Assembly: GCA_963921795.1 (NCBI GenBank)
Contig: OY997642.1
Span: 3,212,944 to 3,276,943 of the forward strand
Length of the DNA stretch: 64,000 nucleotides
Origin: Nannobrachium achirus
Taxonomy: Eukaryota > Chordata > Actinopteri > Myctophiformes > Myctophidae
Reading direction: 5' to 3'
The position numbers and the translations under genes are program-made. The notes beneath the pieces are model-generated. The model did no database searches. It saw only the letters and a program-made list of their open reading frames with translations, and was not told where the DNA came from. Below are positions 9,641-19,400 of this stretch, one piece after another (positions within the stretch are counted from its first letter, which is position 1; the number at the start of each line of letters is the position of its first letter).

Positions 9641-9950
9641 AACTGGAGAGGAGAGATCCTCAAGTAGCCAACTAGGATCCTTTCTGAACCACCTGGAACC
9701 CCTTCAACTGGAGAGGAGAGATCCTCAAGTAGCCAACTAGGATCCTGTCTGGACCACCTGGAACCCCTTCAACTGGAGAGGAGAGATCCTCAAGTAGCCA
9801 ACTAGGATCCTTTCTGAACCACCTGGAACCCCTTCAACTGGAGAGGAGAGATCCTCAAGTAGCCAACTAGGATCCTGTCTGAACCACCTGGAACCCCTTC
9901 AACTGGAGAGGAGAGATCCTCAAGTAGCCAACGAGGATCCTGTCTGAACC
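9641..9950. repeat. 65-bp minisatellite, about 4.8 units
   Basis: Units start AACTGGAGAGGAGAGATCC at 9641, 9706, 9771, 9836 and 9901. Variation sits at GATCCTTTCTGAACC versus GATCCTGTCTGGACC. The last unit is truncated at 9950. Confidence 0.93.
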
Positions 9951-10142
9951 GCGTTGCGATGCGTTCTCTCTCATCTCCATTGCACAAATGCATGTTTAAC
10001 TGTCTGTTTCATGGTTTGCTCCAAACATTGTTGCCATAGTGAAGTGGTTAGAACATATACCTTTGAATGCGGTCGCAATGGGTTCCAACAGTGCATAATC
10101 AAATGGGTTCAGAGCCAAGTCTCCCGAGGAGGCGCGCCTGAG

Positions 10143-10573
10143 TAACCTGCCTTTCGCCAGATGGTGGCAGCATTGCGTATGCCTGCATAACGCTATGCTT
10201 TTACCATCTGGGCTTGCTCGGGCAGAACCGATGTAAGGGGCAGGCCATTTTTTCCAATTCTATAGCAGGTGATTGGATGGGGCCGTCTCTATCACAGTCT
10301 GGGAGTGCCAATTCCAGTTGGCCGATTCCAGTTGGCCTGTCTGCATGACGTTGCACCCAGAATCCGCCTCCTGGGTTTCCACGTGGTCTGCAATCAGACT
10401 CTATTGGCTCAGAGCCGTTCAGAGCCCGCCCATAGCTGCAGCTGATTGGTCCGGCACGGGACTTTACGAGTGTTATCAACTCTGCCCGAGCAGTCTCAGA
10501 TGGTAAAAGCATAGCGTTATGCAGGCATAGTAGGCATACGCAATGCTGCCACCATCTGGCGAAAGTCAGGTTA
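10143..10573. mobile_element. MITE with long TIRs and 9-bp target duplication, copy 2
   Basis: It starts TAACCTGCCTTTCGCCAGAT and ends in the inverted complement ...GCGAAAGTCAGGTTA. It is flanked by perfect GCGCCTGAG direct repeats (10134-10142 and 10574-10582). A 9-bp duplication points to a Mutator-like (or Merlin-like) transposase supplied in trans. The termini include nested palindromes (GCGTTATGCAGGCAT and its complement). Confidence 0.9.
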
Positions 10574-10654
10574 GCGCCTGAGGGGTGCCATGGCACATCT
10601 CATTGTTCCTACATCCCATTAGTCAGAATCTGGTGATGTTAACCTGGTGAAAAA

Positions 10655-10740
10655 TACTATGCCTAAACCTAAACCTAACCTCAGTAAAACTATGCCTAAC
10701 CTCCGTAAAACTATGCCTAAACCTAACCCTAACTAAATAA
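10655..10740. repeat. degenerate CCTAAACCTAAC short repeat
   Basis: CTATGCCTAAACCTAAACC and variants repeat three times. The resemblance to telomere-like repeats is only partial. Confidence 0.6.
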
Positions 10741-10744
10741 TGAG

Positions 10745-11506
10745 ATGTAGGACTAATGAGATTTCTGAGGCCTGTCCTGGACAGGTATCACCGGGCGTAA
10801 AAAAAACAATTGTTGCGGTCAAAGTCCACAGCGTAGACACAGAGATGACGACACGCCAGAGATTCACAGATGGGCTTTTGACCTCATCCAAAACCATGTG
10901 TACGAATTAATAATCTGTAGAAATTAATTATTTCTCTGCGATATAGACCGGTCACCTGGCTGACAGCTCCTACTCGGACGCAACTTATTTATTGAGACGA
11001 CATCCAAACTGTCTGTTTTTTTGCGCAGGTTTTGCACTGTCGTGGTGTTGTGTGGAGGCTAATGTCCTGTCGTAACCCAAAATCTAAGCTATGGGACCTT
11101 GGGCTCGAGTCTAATCATTGCAGAAGACTGGGTTGATTACATGTTCCTAATATAATCGTATTCCTTGATCCACAGCTAATTTCACGAACCACTTTAATGC
11201 TCAGTGTCAATGTCAGTGTCAGGCAGGACAAAGAACTCGATCCCCAAATATCTTTCTAATCTGTCCAAGATAACAATGTTGTTTTTGTTGAGGTGAATGT
11301 ATAACCTCAGACCGCCTTCCATCCAGGATAGCAGATCAGATCATGTCTGATCCATCCGAATAAGGAGTTCCACATTGAGGTCATGAATATCATCTTTAGT
11401 TTTGCCCAAATATAGTCATGTTTGTGCGGCTGTACCAATTTAAGTGTTGGCGTGTGGAACAGCACAGCATTGTTTTACAGAGACTCGAAGACTGTTGTTG
11501 TCCAAA
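10745..11506. other. region upstream of the klhdc3-like ORF
   Basis: I recognise no repeat family or exon. The ORF frame extends 21 codons upstream of the chosen start without similarity to KLHDC3, so this part is probably 5' untranslated sequence. A GTCAATGTCAGTGTCAGGC short repeat lies near 11206. Confidence 0.4.
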
Positions 11507-12580
11507 ATGTGGCGCTGGACCTTGCATCTGACCAGAGGAACAAAGAGATCCTTGGATGCTGCTGTAGCAGTGGAACACAAACTGTACTCCTTTGGAGGCT
11601 ACTGTGACTTGAATGACAGGGACCAGATTGCAGTGCATGTCTTCAACACAGTGTCTTTGCGTTGGATTAAGTTGCCTCCTGTGACAACTGGAAGAGAAGA
11701 ACTTCCCCCCGAGGTTCCCTCCAACTGTGTGTTGCACTCAGCTGTGCTCATAAAAGATACTGTCTACATATGGGGGGGTGTAGTGAGTTTTCAGATAGAG
11801 GAGGCTGACATAATTTATGTCCGGGGGCACGGGTCCAACATTGTTTATGCATTTGATGTCGACACTCACAGATGGTCAAGGCCCAGTGTTTCTGGAACAG
11901 TTCCAGAGGGGAGGAGGAGCCACTCAGCCTGTGCCGTGGAGAAGGTCATGTATGTCTATGGAGGATGGACCCAGCTGACTGGAGACACTGATGACATCTA
12001 CAAGTTGGACACCACCATCATGGTCTGGTCTTTAATTAACACCAAAGGAAGTCCCCCTCCTGCTTCAGGTTTCCATTCTGCCACCATCATCGGAACAAAG
12101 ATGTTTGTGTTTGGGGGAACAGGTAACGCGAACGAAGACTACAATGTAGTCGTAGTGTTTGACACAGAGACCAACTGCTGGCTGAACACGCCTTCTGCAC
12201 AGCTTCTCCCAGAAGGACGCTGGAGTCCTTCAGCCTTCACCTACCATGGAGAGCTGTACATATGTGGAGGTTACAGCAGTCAGCTGAAGCTTAAATTCAA
12301 TGATCTGTGGAAATGTAATCCAGAGACCTTCTCCTGGAAGAAGGTTGAGCCCAAGGGGAAACGTCCATTTGCGATGACTTGTATGTCCTGTTGCATGGTG
12401 GGAGATCGTATCATCCTCTTCAGAGGACTCAGAGACGAACCCAGTTTCCTGTCCATGTTAGACTTGAGTCCTAGTCTTAAGACATTATGCAAGCTAGCAG
12501 TTCTTCAGTACGGTCTGGAGCAGTCTGGACTCCCACATGACATCAGGTGGGAACTGGCAGCCATGACAGCGACTGAATAA
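11507..12580 (+). CDS. KLHDC3-like kelch-repeat protein, intronless copy
   Basis: This is a 357-codon uninterrupted frame. The start MWRWTLHL matches the known KLHDC3 N terminus, so I use the ATG at 11507 rather than the in-frame ATG at 11444. Kelch di-glycines are at residues 30-31, 90-91, 152-153, 203-204 and 254-255; the sixth is FRG (305-307) instead of FGG. The tail SLKTLCKLAV and LPHDIRWEL matches KLHDC3, a CUL2 substrate receptor for C-terminal Gly degrons. About 17 extra residues follow kelch repeat 2 (93-110), and loops elsewhere are shorter than the usual ~380 residues. KLHDC3 is normally multi-exon, so this looks like a retrocopy or an intronless paralogue with a preserved frame. 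No poly-A tract or flanking duplication is visible. Confidence 0.85.
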   Translation: MWRWTLHLTRGTKRSLDAAVAVEHKLYSFGGYCDLNDRDQIAVHVFNTVSLRWIKLPPVTTGREELPPEVPSNCVLHSAVLIKDTVYIWGGVVSFQIEEADIIYVRGHGSNIVYAFDVDTHRWSRPSVSGTVPEGRRSHSACAVEKVMYVYGGWTQLTGDTDDIYKLDTTIMVWSLINTKGSPPPASGFHSATIIGTKMFVFGGTGNANEDYNVVVVFDTETNCWLNTPSAQLLPEGRWSPSAFTYHGELYICGGYSSQLKLKFNDLWKCNPETFSWKKVEPKGKRPFAMTCMSCCMVGDRIILFRGLRDEPSFLSMLDLSPSLKTLCKLAVLQYGLEQSGLPHDIRWELAAMTATE

Positions 12581-12584
12581 ACTA

Positions 12585-12937
12585 GAAAGACATGCAAATG
12601 GAAATCGCAAGAGTGGTTGCCCCATTGAACTCACTGTAATGGTGACGTCACCGAGAATTCTGCTTCCTGATTGGCTAAAAGTGTATCCAGAACATTTGAA
12701 AGGGCTCCCATCAGGGCTCCCTGCCAGAAGCCTCCATAGACTTACATGTAATTGATAGTGCACGGATCATGCACGCCCATGCACAGATGATGCACCATGT
12801 TTGTGCGCGTTTTTCACAGCTTTCAAACTAAATAAACCGATTGGAAATCCGTTCAGGCATTCTTGAGATAGCCCCCATTATGTTTAACAAAGATGGCTGC
12901 CAAAATGGCTGCCATGCTTGAAAGATGGGGTTGCTAG
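12585..12937. repeat. dispersed repeat R1, left part (TRIM target)
   Basis: It includes GGAAATCCGTTCAGGCATTC, CAAAATGGCTGCCATGCTTG and GATCATGCACGCCCATGCAC. The same sequence occurs inverted at 19941-20392 and 41200-41650. The TRIM at 12938 interrupts it, and R1 resumes at 13321. Confidence 0.85.
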
Positions 12938-13100
12938 TGTGACGGAGAAAGTCGCAGCCCCAGCCTTGAAGCCTCAAAAGTCTAGTATCTCCCCCGGACC
13001 AAAGAGATGTCTCTTTGGTCTAGTGGATAAGATATTGGACTTTCACGTGGGAGACCCGGGTACGAACCCGGGTGGGGAGGTTCGGATCACCTCCGTTACA
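12938..13100 (+). repeat. TRIM 5' LTR
   Basis: 163 bp with short inverted termini TGTGACGGAG...CTCCGTTACA. It contains a CCAAAGAGATGTCTCTTTGG palindrome (about 12999-13018) that overlaps the start of the tRNA-like segment. Confidence 0.9.
13010..13080 (+). other. tRNA-Glu-like segment inside the TRIM LTR
   Basis: From GGTCTAGTGG to CCCGGGT the spacing equals tRNA-Glu, with CTTTCAC where the anticodon loop (TTC) would be. TCTCTTT can pair with GGGGAGG as a wobble-rich acceptor stem. TGGTCTAGTGG fits a Pol III box A, and GGTACGAACCC fits box B with one mismatch. The anticodon stem does not pair, so a functional tRNA is unlikely; an internal Pol III promoter is more plausible. The same unit lies at 13230-13300 in the 3' LTR. 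Confidence 0.7.
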
Positions 13101-13101
13101 T

Positions 13102-13122
13102 TGGTGCCGTGACCCGGATTCG
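13102..13122 (+). other. primer-binding site complementary to tRNA-His
   Basis: TGGTGCCGTGACCCGGATTC then G matches the complement of the animal tRNA-His 3' end (including CCA) at 20 of 21 positions; the one difference is C for T at position 13. It starts one base after the 5' LTR, the normal place for an LTR-element primer site. Confidence 0.88.
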
Positions 13123-13157
13123 GGCTTCCCCGTAGGAGGAGGTCAAAGGGGGGTGAG

Positions 13158-13320
13158 TGTGACGGAGAAAGTCGCAGCCCCAGCCTTGAAGCCTCAAAAG
13201 TCTAGTATCTCCCCCGGACCAAAGAGATGTCTCTTTGGTCTAGTGGATAAGATATTGGACTTTCACGTGGGAGACCCGGGTACGAACCCGGGTGGGGAGG
13301 TTCGGATCACCTCCGTTACA
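13158..13320 (+). repeat. TRIM 3' LTR
   Basis: I find no difference from 12938-13100, which implies a recent insertion. It is preceded by the purine tract AAAGGGGGGTGAG at 13145-13157. Confidence 0.9.
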
Positions 13321-13850
13321 CTATGGGGGTTGAACATGCAAAATCGCGATTGAAATCATGCTTACTAGATTTGATGGGGTCCAAAAATAATTTTTCAAAA
13401 AAAAAAAATCTTTTTTTTTTTTTTTTTCAAACTCGTCATACTCGTCATAGGCAGTGGGTGAGTTAAAGCGATAATCTGGGATAGAACTATAGTTGTGTTG
13501 ATTACAGTAACCACGCTGACTAGAACGATGCAATTGGAAATTGCAAGTGTGATTGCCGTTGGCTCTAATGGGGAGCCAATGGGATTGGCCTGATTGGTCA
13601 AACTACATCCTCATTGACCAATCCTCATTGAACTCGATGGACGTCACAGACAGTTCTGCTCCCTGATTGGCTATAAGTTTACCCAGAACAAAATGTTTGT
13701 TTCAAGGGTTTCCCCATTGGATGACGTCACCGAATGCCGCTTCCCGATTGGCCGTGAGCTTACCCAGAACGGGCTAGAACTATACCGTGTTGCCTACAGC
13801 AACCACGCTAATAACTAGGAAATCTCCGCTAGTGGCGTCAGTTCAGCAAA
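13321..13850. repeat. dispersed repeat R1 continuation and related mosaic
   Basis: CTATGGGGGTTGAACATGC continues R1 after the TRIM. An A/T homopolymer stretch (13399-13428) follows. Then come repeated motifs such as CCTGATTGGC, GACGTCAC and TACCCAGAAC, which also occur at 12600-12720. This is a mosaic of duplicated repeat pieces with no exon seen. Confidence 0.6.
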
Positions 13851-13851
13851 A

Positions 13852-13927
13852 GCCAAGGTATGGCAACATGACTGGTGTCTTTTCGCGCGCGTGCTGCAAG
13901 ACACCGGTCATGTTGCCATACCTTGGC
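13852..13927. repeat. 30-bp-stem hairpin
   Basis: GCCAAGGTATGGCAACATGA through CTGGTGTCTT pairs with AAGACACCGGTCATGTTGCC and on to the end. One mismatch and a GC-rich loop (CGCGCGCGTGC) are seen. It may be the centre of an unidentified foldback element or a hairpin RNA source. Confidence 0.85.
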
Positions 13928-14259
13928 AACAGGCATGATGAATTTATTTTAAGAAGTTTATTTTTAATTTATTTTTTCCCCTGTAGCCAATTAAGGTACG
14001 GCAGCTGCCATACCCTGTCATACCCAATTGACGCCTCTGATCTCCGCCAGGCTGGGTTTGCCTATCCAGGGCTGTGTCCGTCGTGGGGTGCCGTGTCATC
14101 AGGACACGAGGAAGCTGCAGGGAAAACTAAAGGTTGGAGGACAGATGGTGCAACTGTTCACGTTTATGGCGCCCCCTATTGGCACAAGAGAAAACAACTT
14201 TTGGTGGAGCGTTATATAGGGACCCCTCAATGTGCAACTTTATTATTCTGAAAAAAGAA

Positions 14260-14283
14260 AAATATGAATTAAAAAAAAAAAAA
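14260..14283. other. degenerate stretch without gene; A run
   Basis: The region 13930-14455 contains no recognised gene. An open frame at 13787-14251 spans the hairpin and is not supported by any domain. Confidence 0.35.
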
Positions 14284-14450
14284 GTTCAATTGCACATCAA
14301 ATGTCATACTCAGGGTGGGACAATGCCGTGTCTATGCTCTACATGTGTTTTGAGACAACTTGTGATTTGGAACTTTAATAAAATGTAATTGAATCAAATT
14401 ATCGAGTTTACAAATGGAACCTTTTACACTCTCAGAGTTAAACACTGAGG

Positions 14451-14558
<108 letters not shown>

Positions 14559-14559
14559 G

Positions 14560-14617
14560 TGTAACGGAGTTGATCCGAACCCGGGTCTCCCACATGAAAG
14601 TCCGATATCTTAACCAT

Positions 14618-14621
<4 letters not shown>
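14560..14621 (-). mobile_element. truncated TRIM LTR (second copy)
   Basis: On the minus strand it reads AGTAATGGTTAAGATATCGG, ACTTTCATGTGGGAGACCC, GGGTTCGGATCAACTCCG, TTACA: the 3' 62 bp of the LTR seen at 12938. It has a better box B (GGTTCGGATC) and lacks about 20 bp found in the first copy. (GT)n lies on one side and (TA)n on the other. Confidence 0.85.
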
Positions 14622-14656
<35 letters not shown>

Positions 14657-14672
14657 GGTATATATATATATA
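14622..14672. repeat. (TA)n microsatellite
   Basis: About 50 bp of TA, interrupted by ACCGGT. Confidence 0.97.
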
Positions 14673-14933
14673 ATTAAAAAAACATATCAAATGTGTCCTA
14701 AAACATATACAACGGGGGTCCTTGAAATGTAAACGGTTTAGAATCGCTGAACTAAGACACTGCATGGTTGCCACAAAATGAACTGAAGAGAAATAGTTCA
14801 CATGTGAAACAGTGCATGAATGGATGTCACAATTCATCACATCCTCTAGTCTGAACTCCAAGAAGATATTGTTGCTCTCTGGCAGAAACCCTCTTATATC
14901 CATATTTCAACCTTTCTTTTTTTCCCCATTCTA

Positions 14934-15122
14934 ATAAAACCAACAGACAGCATTCTAATGTGATATGGATGTGATGTGATGTGATCTAATTAAACCAACA
15001 GAAAGCATTCTAATGTCATATGGATCTGATGTGATCTAATTAAACCAACAGAAAGCATTCTAATGTCATATGGATCTGATCTGATGTGATCTAATTAAAC
15101 CAACAGACAGCATTCTAATGTG
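14934..15122. repeat. ~55-bp tandem repeat, about 3 units
   Basis: AACCAACAGAAAGCATTC, TAATGTCATATGGATCTGATG, TGATCTAATT repeat with internal GATGT/GATCT length changes. It abuts the BEL/Pao gag relic. Confidence 0.85.
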
Positions 15123-16030
15123 GAAAGTAAATCAGCTCATAGAAGTCAGACAAAGTCTGAACAGCAGGACCAGCAGGAATAAAGGAGAAGTACGCTCTGG
15201 AGGAGCAGGAAAACATTTTGAAAAAGAAAAGGGAAATGGAGGAGGAGGAGGAAATGTTAAAAAAGAGGAAATTATGCAGCTTGATGCACAACTGAGAGCT
15301 GCCGACGCAAAAATAGCAGTGTTACAATCCTCCAGTCGCCAAGCTCTGTCAATCGCACATTCAGATGAAATGGAATCCTACTACAGGAAAGGAACCATGT
15401 TAAAGGAACCCACAGTCACACTCAATCCTCAAGCCAAAGAGTTCCAACCTACCATGCAGCAACCTCCACTACCACAGCAACCGCTAACTCAACCTTCCAC
15501 ACTGCAATCTCTACAACCACCACAACTATTACTACAGCAACTACCATGACTGCAACCACTACAACCGTTACAACCTGCTCGACAACAACAACCACCACCA
15601 CCCATTCCAACACAACCACCATCTGTACAAAGACCACTTCATGTATCTTGGAATGCAGCACAGGACAATGTTCAGGACAATACAACATGTGTGCAGCAAA
15701 AAAACAACAACTGTAACTTCACAAAGCCACGACACCTCAGCTATTTTCAACTTTTTACAAAGACAAAATGACATAACCGCCATGCTAGTACAGCTACAAA
15801 CTTCCAAGAGAGATTCCATGTTTTGATGGAGATCCCCTGCAGTACAGAAGCTTTGTTCAGAACCTTTGAACATTGTGTGGAGAAGAATGCAAGCAGCAAA
15901 GGAGATTGTTTGTATTATTTGGAAAAGCACACCCAAGGGCATCCACAAGCGCTTGTGAGTAGCTGTCAGCACATGGCTCCGGACTACATAATTCTTTGTA
16001 GCCATACTGTGCATACCGAAACAAAGTGAA
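15123..16030 (+). pseudogene. BEL/Pao-type retrotransposon gag relic
   Basis: A charged coiled-coil stretch (KEKYALEEQENILKKKREM in one frame) shifts into MQLDAQLRAADAKIAVLQ and then LNPQAKEF. A Gln/Pro/Thr-rich spacer follows, then DGDPLQYRSFV (about 15826-15860). After another frame change comes a run ending SKGDCLYYLEKHTQGHPQAL plus VSSCQHMAPD. The final block is the known DUF1759/Pao gag signature (F-G-DP--Y--F, LYYLE--T-G-P--LV-SC-HM). At least three frame changes or stops break it. No protease or RT follows, so it is a 5' remnant. Confidence 0.75.
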
Positions 16031-16094
16031 ACGTAGTTTGGTCAGTATCATTGTATGCATTCTACATATTGTGACGGTTTGAAACAGAGTAAAA

Positions 16095-16325
16095 CACCAG
16101 ACTATACACTGATCCATTCAACCTAAATAAATCCAAAAGCAAAAGACACTGGTATGGAACTCCTAGTTCCACGGTTGACTATGGACGAGGTTCAATTCCC
16201 CGCAGTGTCCTGCTCATTGGGTTTTATAAAAGTGTTGAATGGAACGAGAGTCTGTCTGTATCATAGTTTGTTTTGTCAGTAACAAGTCTGCACCGGTCTA
16301 GTCAGTAGTACCACAGTCAGTCTCG
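16095..16325 (+). repeat. dispersed repeat with tRNA-like head, copy 1
   Basis: About 230 bp, closely matching 38174-38395. The conserved tail includes TTTTATAAAAGTGTTGAATG and AACAAGTCTGCACCGGTCTA. The tRNA-like part is annotated separately. Confidence 0.8.
16145..16210 (+). other. tRNA-like element, copy 1
   Basis: GACACTG and CAGTGTC form a perfect 7-bp acceptor-like stem around a box-B-like GGTTCAATTCC. The D and anticodon arms are irregular, so this is a SINE head or tRNA pseudogene, not a working tRNA. Relatives are at 38224-38288 (+), 50196-50252 (-) and a fragment at 50869-50893 (-). Confidence 0.6.
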
Positions 16326-16355
16326 TTGTGAGCTTGGAGGTCTGCTATTTTCGGT
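16325..16355. repeat. ultrashort hairpin element, copy 8 (right half)
   Basis: CGTTGTGAGCTTGGAGGTCT then GCTATTTTC: the right arm only. Confidence 0.7.
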
Positions 16356-16460
16356 GCTTTTAAACATTTCAGACCCTGCCTCTCCAACATTCTCTCCATG
16401 TCCCTGGACAATAACATAGTTTATTTAGTCAGAATATCAGACTATTGATGTACTTTTGAA

Positions 16461-19400
16461 TTGATTTCATATCGACGCGTTCATCTCGACAAGCTATACA
16501 ACATACCAAAAGATAGGCACTATCGGAAATTTAAGACTTAAAATCTATGTTTTGACGCCTTATTATAGTCTTATGTAATTTTGGGGGTTTTGAAGACAAT
16601 CTGAAAAAAGTGAATTAATTTCATATCCACGCGTTCGTCTCGAAGAGCTATACAACATACTAAGAGACAGGCTATTAAAACCTATTGGTTTCCGAGTTAT
16701 CGCATTTTGAAAAATCTAGGATTGCATTTGTCGAAAAAAAGTAGGGTTCCAGGGGTCGCACAGCAATGTGTCACACATCCACACGTTCGTCTCGACGAGC
16801 TATACAACATACCAAAAGATAGGCACTATCAGAAATGTAAGACTTAAATCTAAGTTTTGACGCCTTACTATAGTCTTATGTAATTTTGGGGGTTTTGAAG
16901 ACAATCTGAAAAAAGTGAATTAATTTCATATCCACACGTTCGTCTCGAAGATCTATACAACATACTAAGAGACATCCGCTTAGAACCTATTGGTTTCCGA
17001 GTTATCGCACTTTGAAAAATCTAGGATTGCATTTGTCGAAAAAAAAGTAGGGTTCCAGGGGTCGCACAGCAATGTGTCACACATCCACATGTTCGTCTCG
17101 ACGAGCTATACAACATACCAAAATATAGACATTATCGGAAATTTAAGACTTAAAATCTATGTTTTGACGCCTTACTATTAGTCTTATGTAATTTTGGGGG
17201 TTTTGAAGACAATCTAAAAAAAATGAATACATTTCATATCCACGCGTTCGTCTCGAAGAGCTATACAACATACTAAGAGACAGCCGCTTAAAACCTATTG
17301 GTTTCCGAGTTATCGCACTTTGAGAAATCTAGGATTGCATTTGTCGAGAAAAAGTATGGTTCCAGGGGTCGCACAGCAATGTGTCACACATCGACATGTT
17401 CGTCTCGACGAGCTATACAACATACCAAAAGATAGGCATTCTCGGAAATGTAAGACTTAAAATCTAAGTTTTGACGCCTTACTAATAGTCTTATGTAATT
17501 TTGGGGGTTTTGAAGACAATCTAAAAAAAATGAATTAATTTCATATCCACGCGTTCGTCTCGAAGAGCTATACAACATACTAAGAGACAGGCGCTTGAAA
17601 CCTATTGGTTTCCGAGTTATCGCACTTTGAAAAATCTAGGATTGCATTTGTCGAAAAAAAGTAGGGTTCCAGGGGTCGCACAGCAATGTGTCACACATCC
17701 ACACGTTCGTCTCAACGAGCTATACAACATACCAAAAGATAGGCACTATCGGAAATTTAAGACTTAAAATCTATGTTTTGACGCCTTACTATAGTCTTAA
17801 GTAATTTTGGGGGTTTTGAAGACAATCTGATTTTCTTTTTATTAATTTCATATCCACGCGTTCGTCTCGAAGAGCTATACAACATACTAAGAGACAGGCG
17901 CTTAAAACCTATTGGTTTCCGAGTTATCGCACTTTGAAAAATATAGGATTGCATTTGTCGAAAAAAAGTAGGGTTCCAGGGGTCGCACAGCAATGTGTCA
18001 CACATCCACACATTCGTCTCGACGAGCTATACAACATACCAAAAGATAGGCACTATCAGAAATGAAAGACTTAAAATCTAAGTTTTGACGCCTTACTATA
18101 GTCTTATGTAATTTTGGGGGTTTTGAAGACAATCTGAAAAAAAGTGAATTTATTTCATACCCACGCCTTCGTCTTGACGAGCTATACAACATACTAAGAG
18201 ACATCTGCTTAGAACCTATTGGTTTCCGAGTTATCGCACTTTGAAAAATCTAGGATTGCATTCGTCGGAAAAATGTAGGGTTCCAGAGGTCGCACAGCAA
18301 TGTGTCACACATCCACACGTTCGTCTTGACGAGCTATACAACAAACCAAAAGATAGGCACTATCGGAAATTTAAGACTTAAAATCTATGTTTTGACGCCT
18401 TATTATAGTCTTATGTAATTTTGGGGATTTTTAAGACAATCTTAAAAAAAATAATTAATTTCATATCCACGCGTTCGTCTCAAAGAGCTATACAACATAC
18501 TAAGAGACAGGCTATTAAAACCTTTGGTTTCCGAGTTATCGCACTTTGAAAAATCTAGGATTGCATTTGTCGGAAAAAAGTAGTGTTCCAGGGGTCGCAC
18601 AGCAATGTGTCACACATCCACACGTTCGTCTCGATGAGCTATACAACATACTAAAAGATAGGCATTATCGGAAAATTGAAATTTAAAATCTGTTTTGACG
18701 ACATACTATATAGTCTTATGTAATTTTGGGGGTTTTGAAGACAATCTGAAAAAAGTGAATTTATTTCATATCCACGCCTTCGTCTTGACGAGCTATACAA
18801 CATACTAAGAGACATCTGCTTAGAACCTATTGGTTTCCGAGTTATCGCACTTTGAAAAATCTAGGATTGCATTTGTCGAAAAAAAGTAGGGTTCCAGGGG
18901 TCGCTATACAACATACCAAAAGATAGGCAGTGGCACTATTGAAAATGTAAGACTTAAAATCTAAGTTTTGACGCCTTACTATATAGTCTTATGTAATTTT
19001 GGGGGTTTTGAAGACAATCTGAAAAAAGTGAATTAATTTCATATCCACGCGTTCGTCTCGAAGAGCTATACAACATACTAAGAGACATCCGCTTAAAACC
19101 TATTGGTTTCCAAGTTATCGCACTTTGAAAAATCTAGGATTGCATTTGTCGAGAAAAAGTAGGGTTCCAGGGGTCGCACAGCAATGTGTCACACATCCAC
19201 ACGTTCGTCTCGACGAGCTATACAACATACCAAAATATAGGCACTATCGAAAATGTAAGACTTAAAATCTAAGTTTTGACGCCTTACTATAGTCTTATGT
19301 AATTTTGGGGGTTTTGAAGACAATCTGATTTTTTTTTAATTAATTTCGTATCCACGCGTTCGTTTTGAAGAGCTATACAACATACTTAGAGACAGGCTAT

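Larger units (their letters stand above)
12938..13320 (+). mobile_element. TRIM: 383-bp miniature LTR retrotransposon
   Basis: Two 163-bp direct repeats in which I find no difference (12938-13100 and 13158-13320) enclose a 57-bp interior. Each repeat begins TGTGACGGAG and ends CTCCGTTACA. The interior opens with a primer-binding site matching tRNA-His and closes with a purine-rich tract (AAAGGGGGGTGAG). The 4-bp target is CTAG on the left and CTAT on the right; an uninterrupted R1 copy at 20135-20138 (minus) reads CTAT at the same point. There is no coding capacity, so mobilisation must be in trans. Confidence 0.9.

Noticed and set aside
10655..10740. Interstitial telomere repeat
   Set aside because: The text is CCTAAACCTAAC, not a CCCTAA run, and covers only about 80 bp.
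13010..13080. Functional tRNA-Glu gene
   Set aside because: The anticodon stem does not pair and the unit lies in an LTR; it is best called tRNA-like.
15449..15688. Val-rich minus-strand ORF
   Set aside because: Opposite-strand shadow of the Gln/Thr-rich gag spacer.
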